In this document: positions 1 to 13,059 of the stretch, one piece after another | Layout of the letters: every line of letters begins with the position of its first letter | How positions within the stretch are numbered: position 1 is the first letter of the stretch | Assembly: GCA_034769895.1 (NCBI GenBank) | Contig: CM068371.1 | Coordinates: 402,023,469-402,087,468, forward strand | Direction of reading: 5' to 3' | From: Magicicada septendecula | Taxonomy: Eukaryota > Arthropoda > Insecta > Hemiptera > Cicadidae | DNA: 64,000 nucleotides | Made by a program: the position numbers and the translations under genes | The notes under the pieces: generated by a model | What the model was told of the DNA's origin: nothing | Database searches by the model: none | The model's input: the letters and a program-made list of their open reading frames with translations, nothing else

Positions 1-3000
1 AACGGTCTCCTCTACATAATAAAAACCGTGAGCGTTTAATTCTTGAGCAAAATAAAACTGTCATAATTGACTGTAGAATCTTCAGTGTTACACCGTTTAT
101 AAACATGAATTTTCGAAAGTAGGCTATATTTTCTGTAAATGTTATTTATTCGTTAATGTATCAGTAAATATTTCTTTCTGTCTGCCAGTATTCCAGACTT
201 TTGAAATTTTTTTGAAAAAATTTAAAATTATTTGGAGTACTAAACGATGAAGAAATTAATTATAATCAAGTTGAAATTTGGATCCTGTTTTTCTCATACA
301 TACGCTTACCGTATACAACGTAATGTGACGTACCCATTTACAAATATGTATTATATCTTCTAGTTACTTCAGCAGAATTAATACGTTAGCCAAGTACTGT
401 TTTTAATAATTAAATGGTATCAACTTAACATAAGGTAGGAAAGAGATGTCCCGTCATTTGGTGTCTGGTGAATAAAAACTAAATTTAAAGTAGAATGCCA
501 TTCGCTACAGCTTTCTACGCTATCGGTTTTTACCATATTCATATAGACCTTTCCATATCACGGTGAACATTATTTTGTGGTCTTTTAGCAGAATCAGGAC
601 CGCAACTTCATGAAAATTTGTAACGACTTGTGTGTTATGCACTGTGCAAACTCTTTACGTAATACGCCAGATATGAATTGCTTCTTAGTAAAGGGTCACG
701 AGGTCCTATCGCGTAGGCTAATGCCAAGAGAAACAGCTGATTATTGTGACAGGTGTCCGATGTTTATTGGGCGCCATCGTAATCTCTGGTTATAACAGCT
801 GACACATACGTGTACGGTTGCCAATTATTTATTACAAATAGTCCCGCAGAAGTGATCGAACTGGTTATGACAGCGTAGCTTGTGGCATTTTCGTTTTACT
901 TAAGAGTAAACATTAATAATTGCATGTAACGGTTTAAAGGAATGAAATAACTGGATTCTGGGTTAGATTAACTTGTTAAGCCTCGGTGTTTTATGGGCGA
1001 GTTGCCGCCCACGGTCTGATATCTCAGAGGTCTGACTACCTTTCGCGAGGGAAGGCCTAGTTCTTAAGAATAGTTGCATTCGATTATTATTAATTAATGA
1101 AGAACTGTCAGCAACGACTCTAGGGATACTGTATTTGGAATTTTCTTTTGATTGAATACTGAAGCTGAATAACATTAAGAATTATAATTGAAGACCTTCC
1201 AAAACAGAAAAGAAGGCAGTAGCAGCGTTCTGGATTAGTCGTTAAATTAATCCAGCACAAATAATTATACTATGTGTGCACAAGTATGTTTGTATGCGTT
1301 GTATGTGTCGGTACGATATATAAGTAATTTTAAAATAGAAACAAAGGTAATTGAAAATGAAGTAATGAAACACGTGCAATTTAAAAATTCCATAACGTCA
1401 TAATGTGTCTGATTATGCCGTATTATGTCTAATTATTACTACATAATTGTCTACGGTACTGTATTTTAATGACGTTGAAGATAATAAATTACCTTATTTC
1501 AAATAAAATAAATTTGAAAGGTCAGCATTTCTGGTAACTGATTTTATCTTCCTTTTATGTTTTGTTACACGCGGATGTAATATTGTGCTGTATTGTTTTC
1601 AGTGTTCGGTTGCTTCTAGATAAAGTATACACTCTCGTGGTGTAGTAAAGCTTGGAAGTTTAGAGCTTGTGTCTATTTCTACTATAGAGACACCTTGTAA
1701 GACATGAGGCTGCTGCAGCTGACTTTCTTGTTATATTTTATTAACGTTTTAACGCGACTTAAAGTACAGAATCACCGTTAGTACTTACGGTCACTTGCAG
1801 CGCGAGGCACCGCATACCTTACGTTTACGTTCCAAGAAGGCAAACTGAGTTATTGTCGTTAGCACTCACTAACTTAATTAGCCGGTGACGGAACGTGAGG
1901 TCAGTGGGTACCGTTAGTTCTCTGTCGGCTGCCCGTTTGTTTGGCCGGTCAATTCCCTTATTAAAACGTCTTCGCGTAGTTTTCGCACTTACAACAAGAT
2001 TTAAAGTAATTAACTTCTGGACGCGTCGACGCGATACAAGTAACCAGCTTTGTTTATTACACGACAACGAAAGCGCGCGTGCTTTCTCGCTGAATATGTG
2101 GAAGATGCGCACCTAGTCGGGTCGTCTTCTTCCTGCTTTTGGATAACTGGTTTGAAACGACGGACCGGAAAACTCCAACGTAAGCTTAAGATCACTCGCA
2201 GGCTCCTAACGCTATACGAAAGTTCCGAGTTTTATGAATATCTCGTTCGGATATAGTTAGAAAGGGTTAGATGGTTACAAGAGATTTTTTTCAGCTGTCG
2301 AGTTGCTACAACAGACGACATCGCGCCGCCAGTGCTGCTGAAGACTGGAACAGCAAAACGAAGAGTATAGCCTACTCTTTAAGTTGGATGAAGGATTAGA
2401 GAAAACTGTGAAGAAGTACAAAGAAAGATCTTGTCTAAAAACCATTTCTTACACAGAAAAGCTGGACTAGTTTTGCTAGAGACAGAAACATGCCTTTTTT
2501 AATTTTATTGTGTATTCAGCATAATGTAAAAAAAAAGATTGTATATTGTGCAAGTCTAAAAAACTAAAGACGGAGTTTTTCTAAGCTCAAAAAATACTGG
2601 ACGAAGCTATAGTAAACGGAGTTTAAACACGCTTAATCGTTATTAATTTATTTTAATGATTCTGCCAATAGGCCTATAACGCTTGATAAAAGTGTGATGT
2701 GAATCATTTTTAAGGAAAGTTAAAACAATCACGTAGAAAAAAATTCTTGTAGCTTAATTTACTAAACCATTTCGCAGATAATATTAATGAATATTTCAAA
2801 ACTGGCTAGTTTATCCGGGTTGTGCGCATCTTTCGCGATACCTCTTCGTTACTGTTCGGTCTGTAGTGATTCAGTATTGTACAAATGTTCTGGCTTGGCC
2901 ATAATGGGCGAGTTCGTGACCGTCTACCTAACCTATTTTTTAATCTTCCTGAAGGATAGAATTAGAAGGTTGGTTGTGGAAGTTTACGATGTGCAACACA

Positions 3001-5036
3001 GCCTCCACTGTATCACATGCATCGATATATGTTCACTGGATTTGCAGACAGATTAATGGTGTAAGCACACAAGCACACAGGGATACATTGCGATACCAGT
3101 AGCACAAAGAAACCAACTTTCGAAACTTTATATTTCCACTTGTTGAGGAACGAAATTAATTAAGCGCTTCGTATTCGTCATCTTCTTCTTCTACTTTCTC
3201 TTCGTTCGCATGACTTAAGTGTTGTAATATGGTATAGTATAATTCAAAAATTACACCATCTCTTTACGTTTCCGTGTCGTTATAAGAGAGCCGAACCACT
3301 GCTGAGAGCTATGCGAAGTCGCCCGGCCGAATTGGTGTCATGATTAATAGGAAGATCCGCTGGCAGGTGGGCGATCCAGTAGTAGTGGCGTGCATTTTTC
3401 TAGGTAGACACGTTTGCGCTAGTTGGCGTAGGTAGCCGAAGGTTGAGAAGCCTGCAGGCTTTTGCAGGTCTTCAATGTAAGTATCCTGAGGGCAAATCTA
3501 GATTCAGTAAAAAATGGCTCATAATTGTGGTGAAGTGTCTTTTTTTTGTGGCAATGTGGCTTTAGTAATTACTGAATGAAACGTTAAATATTTATTTACA
3601 TTTGTTCTCTGTAGCTTCGTGCCATTTTTATGACATCGTTCCTCGGGACTATTTGTTACACTCTGTTAGTTCTGCATTTAGTTCTTTTTTCTTTTTTGTG
3701 GGGTGTAGGGAGATAATGGTGTGTAGACAGTACTGAATTGGGAGTCCAGAGGAGTTACTTCTGTTCTGGAGGATACATTCAGTAACAATCATGAGTAGGA
3801 TGTTAGCAGGTGCAAGACGTTAAACCAAATGTAGTAAAGATAGATAATGAATCAGACTTTTTTTCTAACCATTCGAAGAACCCACGTCTTCGTGTCTGTC
3901 CTTCCACGATCTACAAAACGTCTGTAATGTATGGCGAAAGTGAGATAGGAGTGTTGAATATCGCAGATCCCCAGCTTTAAACGAAATACGAAAGGAATAT
4001 GTATTGGTAGGAATAGGTAGTTATATGTATTCTAAATTTAGAATAACGAATAACATTAGAATTTTTATGGCTTGTCTTTTTGGCAAGAGAATTCGTGCTT
4101 CTGTAGCTGTTAAGTACATCTAAATAGAAATGTTTCTTTAAGTTTGCGTTTACTTTTATTTTGTTGTTTATGTACAGAGTCTGTTATCCATATCTGCTCT
4201 CAGCTTTTCATTTTATTTGGCCAAAAGCTCTGAATAGATTTCAGCACGAACTGTTTTTGATGTTGAAAACACGGTCTTCTTTTGCATGAAAGTCAGCCAT
4301 TATTTCCCTGTACAGCGAGTGTTGTCATTCTTCACCACCCTAAGTGGCGGACGAGTTCTTCATTCTTTTAGCAGTACTCGTCAATTGGACGTTGTTCACA
4401 TTTGTACTCCCGTAAATTTTATCCTTTCTCCTAAAAATAAGCCGGCCTTCTTTCTTTACTGTTTTCGAATTTATTAATAACAGCCTACCAACTAGCTGTC
4501 TTAAAAACCGTTGATAGTGATTCATCCATAAAGCCTCCATATTTTATTTTTTGTTACGTAGTTAAAACATTTTATTTTTATAAACACATCATCAGGTAAC
4601 TGAAGTGTCTTTATTCTGACACTAGTTACTCTCTTACTCATTTCCTTCCTAGTTAATTAAATTTCCTCAGAATCTATAGCGACGTATTGTTCTGAACGTT
4701 ATCTGAAGGACGGTTCTTCTTCCCCTGCTCTCCAATGTTTTGCAGCCTCCGTTTCTGCTGCATACATTGCTAAACTCAGAAACAATGTTTCGCAGTTTCT
4801 TTATAATATTGAAATTCAGTTCATTCGTTAGTACATTATGCTTAATATTTAAAGACAGTTTTTGTATAGTATAACTTGCAGTCACAGGATGTTACAGGTT
4901 AAAACTGCTTGTTGCAGTTATCTGAACATTCAGACTACCGAAGTTTCTGTTAGTTCAATAAACAACATAAATCGACCGTTGTGGCCGTTTGATTTTTAAA
5001 AGTTCCCACTATCGTTGATACGTAAATATTGGTTTT
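1..5036. other. no recognisable gene
   Basis: AT-rich sequence with only short chance reading frames and no splice-bounded exon or protein motif that I recognise. About 1800-2350 is richer in CpG than its surroundings and could hold a promoter or untranslated exon, but nothing in the sequence decides this. A CTT-rich tract lies near 3180-3200. Confidence 0.5.
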
Positions 5037-5047
5037 GATTCTTTTAC

Positions 5048-5319
5048 TAAATACAACTATTTCATTAACGACTCGGAACACAAAGTTTTTTATGAGTAAA
5101 AACATAAAGTTTTACCTTACAACCTGAACCGGTTTTCACTTTTAAAAAGCTTCTTCGGAGGTTCCTCTGAAGAAGCTTTTTAAAAGTAAAAACCGGTTCA
5201 GGTTGTAAGGTAAAACTTTATGTTTTTACTCATAAAAAACTTTGTGTTCCGAGTCGTTAATGAAATACTGTAGTTGTATTTAGTTAATAACGGACACGTC
5301 ATGGACAACGAAATCCAAG
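5048..5319 (+). mobile_element. palindromic (foldback) element, copy 1, with 11-bp target duplication
   Basis: Two inverted arms of roughly 110 bp (about 5048-5155 and 5168-5284) meet around 5162 and are nearly perfect complements. A unique tail of about 35 nt (5285-5319, ending GAAATCCAAG) lies only on the right. The whole is bracketed by the exact direct repeat GATTCTTTTAC (5037-5047 and 5320-5330), read as a target-site duplication. Copy 2 lies at 53137-53412 with the same arms and tail but a different duplication. The right arm contains CTGAAGA, a weak helix, an A-run and the self-complementary AACCGGTT, then AGG able to pair with CCT upstream; this resembles a decayed hammerhead core. 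There is no coding capacity. The architecture fits a non-autonomous Penelope-like element with inverted pseudo-LTRs; a Mutator-type foldback is the alternative. Confidence 0.72.
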
Positions 5320-5952
5320 GATTCTTTTACATCAGATTCCGGTTCATTTTCTGTCGCCGTTAAGTTTCTCACGAGATGAAACTATCGTTACAAACTATAA
5401 AAAATCGGTATTGTAATAATTTTAGTAATACGGTGTAAGAAACTCAGAGTTTCAGTTTTAACAACATTTATGAAAGAATGCATAGAATTTGTGTGAACTG
5501 ATTTCTTATTACGTATGCAGACAGGATCGCTTATTTTTGAAAGAAAGAAGGTGAACCGTTAAAACAAAAGGAATCGTGAAGGACACAGTGCACCGGGCGT
5601 GATGAACAGTCTTACGCAAAGAATAATATACAAAACTTGAATAAAACAGAAGGAAACGTGCAACAATATAAATAATCAACCTTGGTCGGTTAAATTAAGA
5701 ATAAACATGATTTCATTCAGCATCCCCGTTATGGTGTCAACGCCTATAAACAATTTGGCATTTTACCAATAAGCCAGCGTGTTAAATTCATTTGTTCAAA
5801 TTCACAGGTTACAATTTTTTTATCGTCGTTAATTTCTCTCAGTCGCTTATTCACTGATGTTTTACCACGTCTATACTCAGTGAAGGCCCTTCTATTCATA
5901 CGAACAGTGCGTCGACTAGGGTTCAGAGCGTTCAGAACTACGAGGGAAGAGA

Positions 5953-5981
5953 CGTGTGTGTGCGTGCGTGCGTGCGCGCGC

Positions 5982-6012
<31 letters not shown>

Positions 6013-6018
6013 TGTGTG
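5953..6018. repeat. 66-nt alternating pyrimidine-purine tract (TG/CG)
   Basis: An uninterrupted run of CG and TG dinucleotides: TG-rich at both ends with a (CG)n core of about 20 nt. Strict pyrimidine-purine alternation over this length is the classic Z-DNA-prone composition. It is the longest such tract in the window; shorter GC/GT tracts occur near 23597, 31030, 42655 and 46240. Confidence 0.9.
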
Positions 6019-6589
6019 AATCCGGATGATGTAAGTACAAACGCAGAAGAAGCCTTTAAGATAGAATACTTTTATATGGTTGTTGACGTGAATCGCAAAA
6101 GTACTCTCATAAAAGTTTCAGAGTCACGAAGTTATGAAGAAAACGATCTGCTTCTTTTAAAGCGGTGGATTGCAAATACATGACGGCCTTCCCCGTAGTT
6201 GCGATCATCTTCAAGAAGACCTGACTGCGGAGACCAAAGATTATTCAGACTGTGATATAGTGAATAGGAGTAAGTCAAGCACTGAAGACGTTTGCCAGGA
6301 CTATACGAATAAACTTTGGAATTGGCGACACTGAAAAGCATGATTCAAAACAATACAGTTGTTTCTCCAAACACATACGTGGTTTTAACAAATTCTTCTG
6401 ACGATACCAGTGTCTGTTGCAGCTGCAGAACGGTCGTTTTCTTTAAAGACGATCAAATATTATCTTTGATAACCCATATCCGTCAAAGGAAGTTGTCTTC
6501 ACTTGCGATCGTATCGCTTGAAATTGACACTGCCTCGAAACTAAACTCTTCTGCCGTTGTCGATAAATTCAGTAACGGTACTGCTAAAA

Positions 6590-6755
6590 GCAAAAGAGAG
6601 GAAGAAGAGCAAGAGGGAGGCCAAGAAGAAGATGGGTGGAGGGTATAGATGACGGTATGAGAAGACTGGGAGTCGGAAGGTGGCGAAGAGTCGTACAGGA
6701 TAGAGAGGAGTGGAGGTACGCCGTTCTGGAGGCCAGGGCTCTTCGTGAGCTGTAG
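6590..6755 (+). pseudogene. LINE reverse transcriptase, extreme C-terminus (fragment)
   Basis: The plus frame through 6615-6755 reads GRPRRRWVEGIDDGMRRLGV, then WRRVVQDREEWR and an EA-rich end before a TAG at 6753-6755. This is the usual end of insect endonuclease/reverse-transcriptase LINE proteins: a basic GRPRKRW stretch, DD, LG, W and a QDR..W motif. A basic K/R-rich run precedes it from about 6590. No polymerase domain is preserved upstream, so this is a 5'-truncated, decayed insertion. It has no neighbours it could work with. Confidence 0.7.
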
Positions 6756-7149
6756 CGCCGTGGAGTAGTAGCGGTAAAAGCAAGACAGCAGATATATAAC
6801 GAAGCTACATTTTGGACACATATTATTCTTACATTCTGTAGAGTTATTACGCATTTCTTGCCTATCTCATGATCTTAGTCTCTTTGTTAATACATTAAGT
6901 GTATTACCGTAATTATTGTCTTTATTAATTCAGTGCACCATTCTCCATTTCAGGTCTTTACACTGTCTGTTTTGCTGTATGTTGTACATAGGTTTGCCAA
7001 TTGAAATATTTCCATAGAAACTACTTTGTTGCCGATAAAAAATCGGTATGGAGAACCATACGTGACTTCCATGTTCTAAGATTTATATTTAAAATCATTT
7101 ACTTTAATCCGGTTTGATAATTTCTAAACAAAAAATTCCCCACCTTGTA

Positions 7150-7690
7150 AATCGAGTTACTAATTGGAATGAAATATTTCCATAGAAATTACTTCTTTGT
7201 TGCCGATAACGTAGTACACATATAAAAAATTACACCCTCCCCCTTCAACTATCATTTTCATTTATAGAAAATTACCCCCTCCCCCTTCAATTACCCTCTC
7301 CATTTATAGATATTTCACCTACCTTTCTACACTGGACTATTATGACCTTCTTTTCAGGATATTTTGTTTATCAGAATTACGTACTTTACTCTTGTTAAAA
7401 CGTAAAACGTTGCAGGTAAACTACCCTTTCCCCTTAACCGATGTTCACCAATAGGCCTTGAGTCCTCTACAACTCGGGCACATATGCAAAAAATTACTTG
7501 ATTCTGTTTGAATTTGTGGTAGTTATCGTTTGGCATAGAAAGTAATCTACACAAGATAGATAGACACACAGACACTTTTCGGAAGATGATTTTTCTTCAT
7601 GTTTGAGGGTAGTAGAATGAGAATCAGCCCTTATCTCGAAACACGATTTTTCGCGATCACCATACTTCCATTTCCTTACGGAACATGGAA
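7150..7690 (+). repeat. dispersed repeat, unclassified (forward copy)
   Basis: 7440-7690 reappears as a diverged copy (about 80% by eye) on the opposite strand at 25340-25600. Shared landmarks include a CTACAACTCGGGCACATATG-like block and an AAAAATCGTG-like block. The part near 7157-7225 (TTTCCATAGAAATTACTTC...GTAGTACACATAT) recurs at 16876-16925 and partly at 6998-7046, so the full repeat probably spans at least 7150-7690. No coding sequence or clear terminal repeats are seen, so the class is unknown. Confidence 0.65.
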
Positions 7691-7699
7691 GTAAAATCA

Positions 7700-10670
7700 G
7701 TCGGCGAAGAAACACAGAATAAATAAAAATTAACTGAAATACAGTACATATATAAGTTGAAAATAGCAACAATGTTCTCGGTCCGTATGGCTTCTACGAG
7801 CGTTTCCACAAGAAAGTATTCACTATTCACTTAGCTCACAGATTTTTTTTGTTACGCGTATAAATAGTGATTGTTTTGTTCGTCCACCTGAAGACGAACG
7901 GTTGTTCGGAGTGGACGAAAGGTTGTGATTTTAATTTTAATCGTTGTTTTAAGTTGAGGCAACAAGTCGACGAAAACCAAGGTGACTGCCGCTTCCTTTT
8001 TAGCGTAGTGTTGACGCAGTCTCTGTAGTAGATTTTCGTTTGTTTAATAAATTAGTTTTCGGTAGTAGAAACCGGTTGTCGATATGTTTTCAAGCCGGTT
8101 AATATACGAATAGGTAACGTCAATGGTGCGGGGATGAATGCTGCGAAGGGTGGGATGTATTGCCCGAGGGGGCTCAAGCACCTAGAGACCTGTTGTCGGT
8201 CGGTCTGGCAGTCGCCAGCGTGTGCTGCGTGCAGCCGTTTGCCGTTACAGCTGTCGTTTTTGTGGTGTCCTTGTTTATAGTGAAGTGTTTTACGTCGGGC
8301 GGCGTGATTAGTAAACTGTGAGTGTAGAATGCTGTAGTTCCATCGCATGGTAACTGGACTAAACATCCCGTCAAGGTCAAGGATGGTACTTGTACCTTGT
8401 CCTGTTATATTACAATAGTGGTAAGTTATCGTTAATATCTGTTATTGAATAATACTCGTACTGCTACGAATTCGTGCGCGCGCGCCCGTTTGTGTGGTAA
8501 CCGACAGGAGCAACGACAAATTCTACTACGTGCACACGCTCTGGCGTCCTCGTCTTTCTGTGATGGCATATTGTCTCTAACCAAATACATATATCAATCG
8601 CTATTTGTGGTTCCTCGAAGTCTTACAGCATTATTCTTTAAATTAGCTGCCACGTTCATGTTGTTTAAATCAGTACCCTTTTTGTGTCTAAATTCCATAG
8701 CGGATGCTGTATAAATGTACCGTGTGATCTGACAAACTTATCCGAGCAGCTTCGTTTCAACATCGCCGTGTGTCGTTTGTATTTTGGTAGAGATGGCAGC
8801 CCTTTAAACTTCTTGTCGCAATTACTACTGTGTATTATTCGCTGTTAGGTGTCTGTTTTAAAGTTTTTAGTGGTAGCCTTTCTTCATTCATTTGTCATAT
8901 AGTTTTCAGTTCTGTATTTATTCGTTTTGTTTTACATTTCCCAGTTCTCATATAATTTTATACGGTATTAAAAGTTGTAATTTTAATACCTTGAGTAAAT
9001 GAAACGTAATTACCGGGTCATTGGGCCGTTGTTTGCATTAGAGTCTGGACGAGCGTATGAAAGAGCAGTTGTTCGTCTGTGATACGGGCGAGAATCGGCT
9101 ACTGGTCGGAACTTGGAACGTACACTGCATTGTGCGAAAACTGATCGCATTAACTGTACCGGTGCAAAGAAACATCGTGCTATGTTGGATCAGGAAATGT
9201 AGCGTTTGTAAGCTCTTTGTCGTTCTGTCCGAGTCTTCAACTCCTTTCCTTTTCTAATTCTTACCCTATATGAGCGTCGGAGAAAGGAAAAGGAAAAATA
9301 AAATAACGGGGGAGCTCACCCCATTGAAACGCGAACGCGAATACCTCTCGTGGTGTTATAAAACGGGATTTTATGTATTGAAAAAGAAATATAGCGTTGT
9401 GGTTAGGAGAAAAGAGAAGCACATTTCTGGTCGGCCGGTTTGGTAACGTGCCAATAGAATTTGTGTGTATTTGTGTCGCGACCGTTATTCCAGAATAATA
9501 AATCTCTTTTAATTAAAATCACATTTGAAAGCGCTAAATGTAAGCGTTTTCCATGTTAAGCGAACGTGCTGTGAATAATGCTGGTAAAACGACGTTTCGC
9601 ACACGTTCGTAAGAATCTGATGTTCAAGTAATTGGCACAAACCGCTACCAAGTTACTGGTAACGCGTTGTGTGTGCTGATGTGACTGAAACGAGAATGAA
9701 ATTTCTGGGGCGAATTTTATTAAGTAAAACACAGATAGAAAAGTTACTATTCGTCTATAGTGGTCGATTGTTGTTTTGTTTGTTTATTTATTTTTATTCA
9801 AAAGTACATTAATCGCTGAAATTTTACCAACCGAATCCTTCAACTCTTAAGGCTTTCAGTACTGACTGACAGTAGTATGTTATGCTTGTAGCGTGTGTTT
9901 TTTTTAACAGTAGTAAATGAAACCGTAACAGAAATTTCATAGTCGCAAGCACCTCGGTACTGAAGATAACAAACTCGAGACAGTATTTCAACTGAAGTGT
10001 TATTCTTTCTGTCCGCTCGCCGTGCCCGAGGCCGAGCGGCTACAAAAAATTAGAAGGTCGGTAAATTAGATTTTCATATTCATTAATGACTATAATTTTG
10101 AAGGTCGAAAGCATACACGTGGGGGAATTTTTTTTTTAATTTTTAGTTCAGGTTTTTCAGTTCGTTGTGAAATAATACTCTTTGTAAATAGGCGTATCTG
10201 TGTGACTCTACATTTAATATCAAAGTTTCTTGGAATACGTAAGACTTTTATGCGTGTGCGGTTCTGGCGAAAGATCGTAATCTCGTGTTGATCACCTTTG
10301 TGTAAGGTATTAGTGCATCTGGTATGCGACTTCGTTAACCTTTACAGGCTTAAGGTGGGTATTATAGTCAGACTTTCTTTTAAAGTTATCGGTTTCCGAT
10401 GAAAGTTGCAGTTATTTCTCCATGTTTAATTAACACAGTCGATCTGTATATATTCATATCTGTTATTTATAAGTGATTACTTTCATGTACAACGTGTACA
10501 CATACAGGAAACCTAACCATTTTCAGTCTTAGAATTGCTGAAAAACGATTCATCAGTTTGTGAGACAGCCACACAAGCAAATATTTCCGTTTGTATTGTG
10601 ATCCGCTGTCGATGGCCTGCATGAATAGCTTTTACCAACTGCGGTTAATTATTCGTTATTCCTTTCTTCT
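7700..10670. other. no recognisable gene
   Basis: No supported gene. A block rich in CpG lies at about 8100-8420 and ends in a strong-looking splice donor (GTG|GTAAGT, intron side starting about 8421). This could be a first, untranslated exon of a host gene, but I see no reading frame or acceptor that supports it. The rest is AT-rich sequence with chance reading frames. Confidence 0.4.
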
Positions 10671-10674
10671 GCTC

Positions 10675-11370
10675 CTCTTCAAGGATTAAGTTATATAAAC
10701 CTGTTCCAGCACCCATTTCATCCTCGGACGACCCACGTCTCTTCTACCACTGGCTTTATAGTTCAGTGCCGCTTTTGACAATCGATCCTCTGTCATCCTT
10801 TGGAAATGATCCCACTATTGTCTTATTTAAATTGAAATAACTTCATTTATATCCTTTACTTCGAATTCTGTTCTGATATCCTCATTCCTTATTCTATCTT
10901 GCAATGTATAATTTAAAGTATTTCGAAGAAAGTGCATTTCAGCACTCTGAATCCCGCCGCATTTCTTTTTTGTCATGACCCACGCCTCGCTCGTATATGT
11001 CAATGTGGGTATTGCAATTGTCGTATAAAATTTAATCCTTGTGCTGTGTCTTGCTTTATTTCTAAGATTTCTGTGATTCGTACCACAGATATTCCTAAAT
11101 TTATTTACCTTCTCTTTTATATCATATTCAGATTCATAACTTATTGCACAGCCGAGATATATATAACGGCTGACTTGCTCTAAAGTGCTGTTGTTTATAA
11201 CTGTCGTAGTCGCCACTGGATATTTAACCTTTAAAGGCCGTGATTTTGGTCTTTCTTACTGAAATTGTCAGTGAGTACTCTCTTGCCACTTCTTGTAACT
11301 GAAACATAGCTCTTTGTAAATCATCCTCATTTTCTTGAATAAGAACTATTTCCATTATTCCTCTGGCTGG
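10675..11370 (-). pseudogene. LINE endonuclease/reverse transcriptase, C-terminal half (fragment)
   Basis: Read on the minus strand, in order: DDLQRAMFQLQEVAREYSLT with KTK (post-catalytic palm), EQVSRYIYLGCAISYESEYD (the YLGC block), KFYTTIAIPTLTYTSEAW (the thumb block that normally reads LTYGSEAW), IQSAEMHFLRNT, RIRNEDIRTEF, and a basic GRRDVGRPRMKWVLEQ end near 10700. This is the usual order in insect LINE ORF2 proteins. The catalytic FADD block and everything upstream are missing, so the copy is 5'-truncated. At least one frame change separates the 11216-10827 reading frame from the parts on either side. The same family appears at 13060, 14900 and 31391. Confidence 0.85.
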
Positions 11371-13059
11371 AATTTATTGTCTCCTTTACAAGAGCGCCTG
11401 TTACTATACCACATATTTGATAAACATCTCGAACGTTGTCCGATAAGTTACATTATTAGTGTTCAGCGTTCTGATCCGTAAATCAGCGCTGGGACTACAG
11501 AGTTTCGGGCATGCCTCGATTTTATAATTTTCTTATGGGTTTGTTTATTGCAGGGCTCGTAAAACTCGAGTCTATTTACGTCTCGAATCGCGGTTTCCTA
11601 ATGGAATGTGACATTGTAACCCAGATAGTTATCTAGCGCTAAGATTTTGTCGTCAATTAACATTTTGTCGTAATTGGGTCGCAGCTTGTAAAGGTTACTT
11701 TGTGTGTGTTCGGTTTTCGAGTCACACTACGTTTGTTTTGATTGTGTTCATTTGCTTGCGTCATTGTTTGTTGACCGTGTTTTCGAGCGTCAGGCATAGT
11801 AAACGGCAGGGTATGTACGATTATTGCGTAATGCGTACCGTACTGTATGTAAAATTGTGCACAGCCGCTTGCACTGATCGAATTAACATTCCGTCTTGCG
11901 AAGCGTCGTCTCTCCGTTGACGTTGAAAAGAAATTGTAAGAAGACACGCATACGTACTTGACAGTTTTATTTTCGACGTTAAACGTTAAGAAAGCTGCGT
12001 TGTCGGACAAAGAAACTGTTCAACTCGTTTGAGGTCTGTACGCACACGTCGAGAACCCCGAACGAGGAGTCGCCGCCGCCGCCGCCGCTGCCGCTTTCCC
12101 TTATCGTGAAACAATCGTGACGCCGACCAACTTAATGGGCATCGCGTGCTCCATGTGTTTCCAATTGAGAGGACGCGTGAAGCCTGCCTAGCCGTCGTGT
12201 GGCGCTCTGTACGCTACTTTGTGGAAACAATGTGTTGTATGTTCAATAATAAATTAATAGCCTTGTTTGTGTTTATCAATAGATTCTAGGTAATATTTTT
12301 AAAGTCTGTCACTAAACTCAATAGTCATTGAATGTATATAGACGATTGAATTAAAATAGTCGATTGTATAGGATCTCTGCTCTGTAAACAACACTTAAGT
12401 TTTCACTTGGCTATTAAGGTACGTTAAAAAATAGTTTTATCAAGGGTAATATAGAGTTCATAAAATGTTTTGCTTATTTTTCAAACACCCTCCCATTGTG
12501 AAGTGTAGATCAATCACAAAGATATTATTATCGTCGTTATAAAAATCATTGAGGTATCTTATAAAACAAATTTAATCATAATATATTAAATCGTAATACA
12601 ATATAATTTGTAACGTACAATACACCATAAGAAAATCTGGATCATAAAAGCATAAATTCAAGTTTTTATACTACTATTAATACTGTAATGTAGTTGTTCT
12701 TTTTCAGAAATTTTTAAAAATTAATTTTTTTTCTCGCCAACTCTTCATCTTTTGCGCCGTCTCGTTTATATTTCCCACTTACGGTCCCCTTCTAAGCTTC
12801 CTTTTTAATATCACGTTCTTTTTGGTCGTTTACCGTGATAGATCTATCCCAACCTGTTGTGTCAAGTAATTAAATTTCAAAATATATTTTGATGTATGAC
12901 TCATGATATATATGTGTATCCGAAAATGATATGTCTGTCACTAATCATATAACAGAGCACAGTTCAACGTAATATGTATCATGTAAGGCACTTGGGCAAA
13001 TTATTATAATTCCCGCATTTGAATAGACAAAAGTAATGGTGTTATAGGAAAAGAATCAG
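11371..13059. other. no recognisable gene; short GCC repeat
   Basis: No supported gene. A (GCC)n trinucleotide tract at 12071-12094 sits in a locally GC- and CpG-rich stretch (about 11700-12200), which could be promoter or leader sequence. The remainder is AT-rich. Confidence 0.4.

Noticed and set aside
1800-2350. CpG-richer block as a promoter
   Set aside because: No TATA, initiator or exon could be tied to it.
5100-5230. Hairpin as a transcription terminator or miRNA precursor
   Set aside because: The exact target duplications and a second copy at 53 kb show it is a mobile element. Small RNAs from it remain possible but are not shown by sequence.
5744-6040. Minus-strand frame with His-Thr and Ala-Arg repeats
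   Set aside because: It is translation through the TG/CG microsatellite and has no other support.
8150-8421. First exon ending at a GTAAGT donor
   Set aside because: Only the donor is convincing; there is no frame, start site or partner acceptor to support it.
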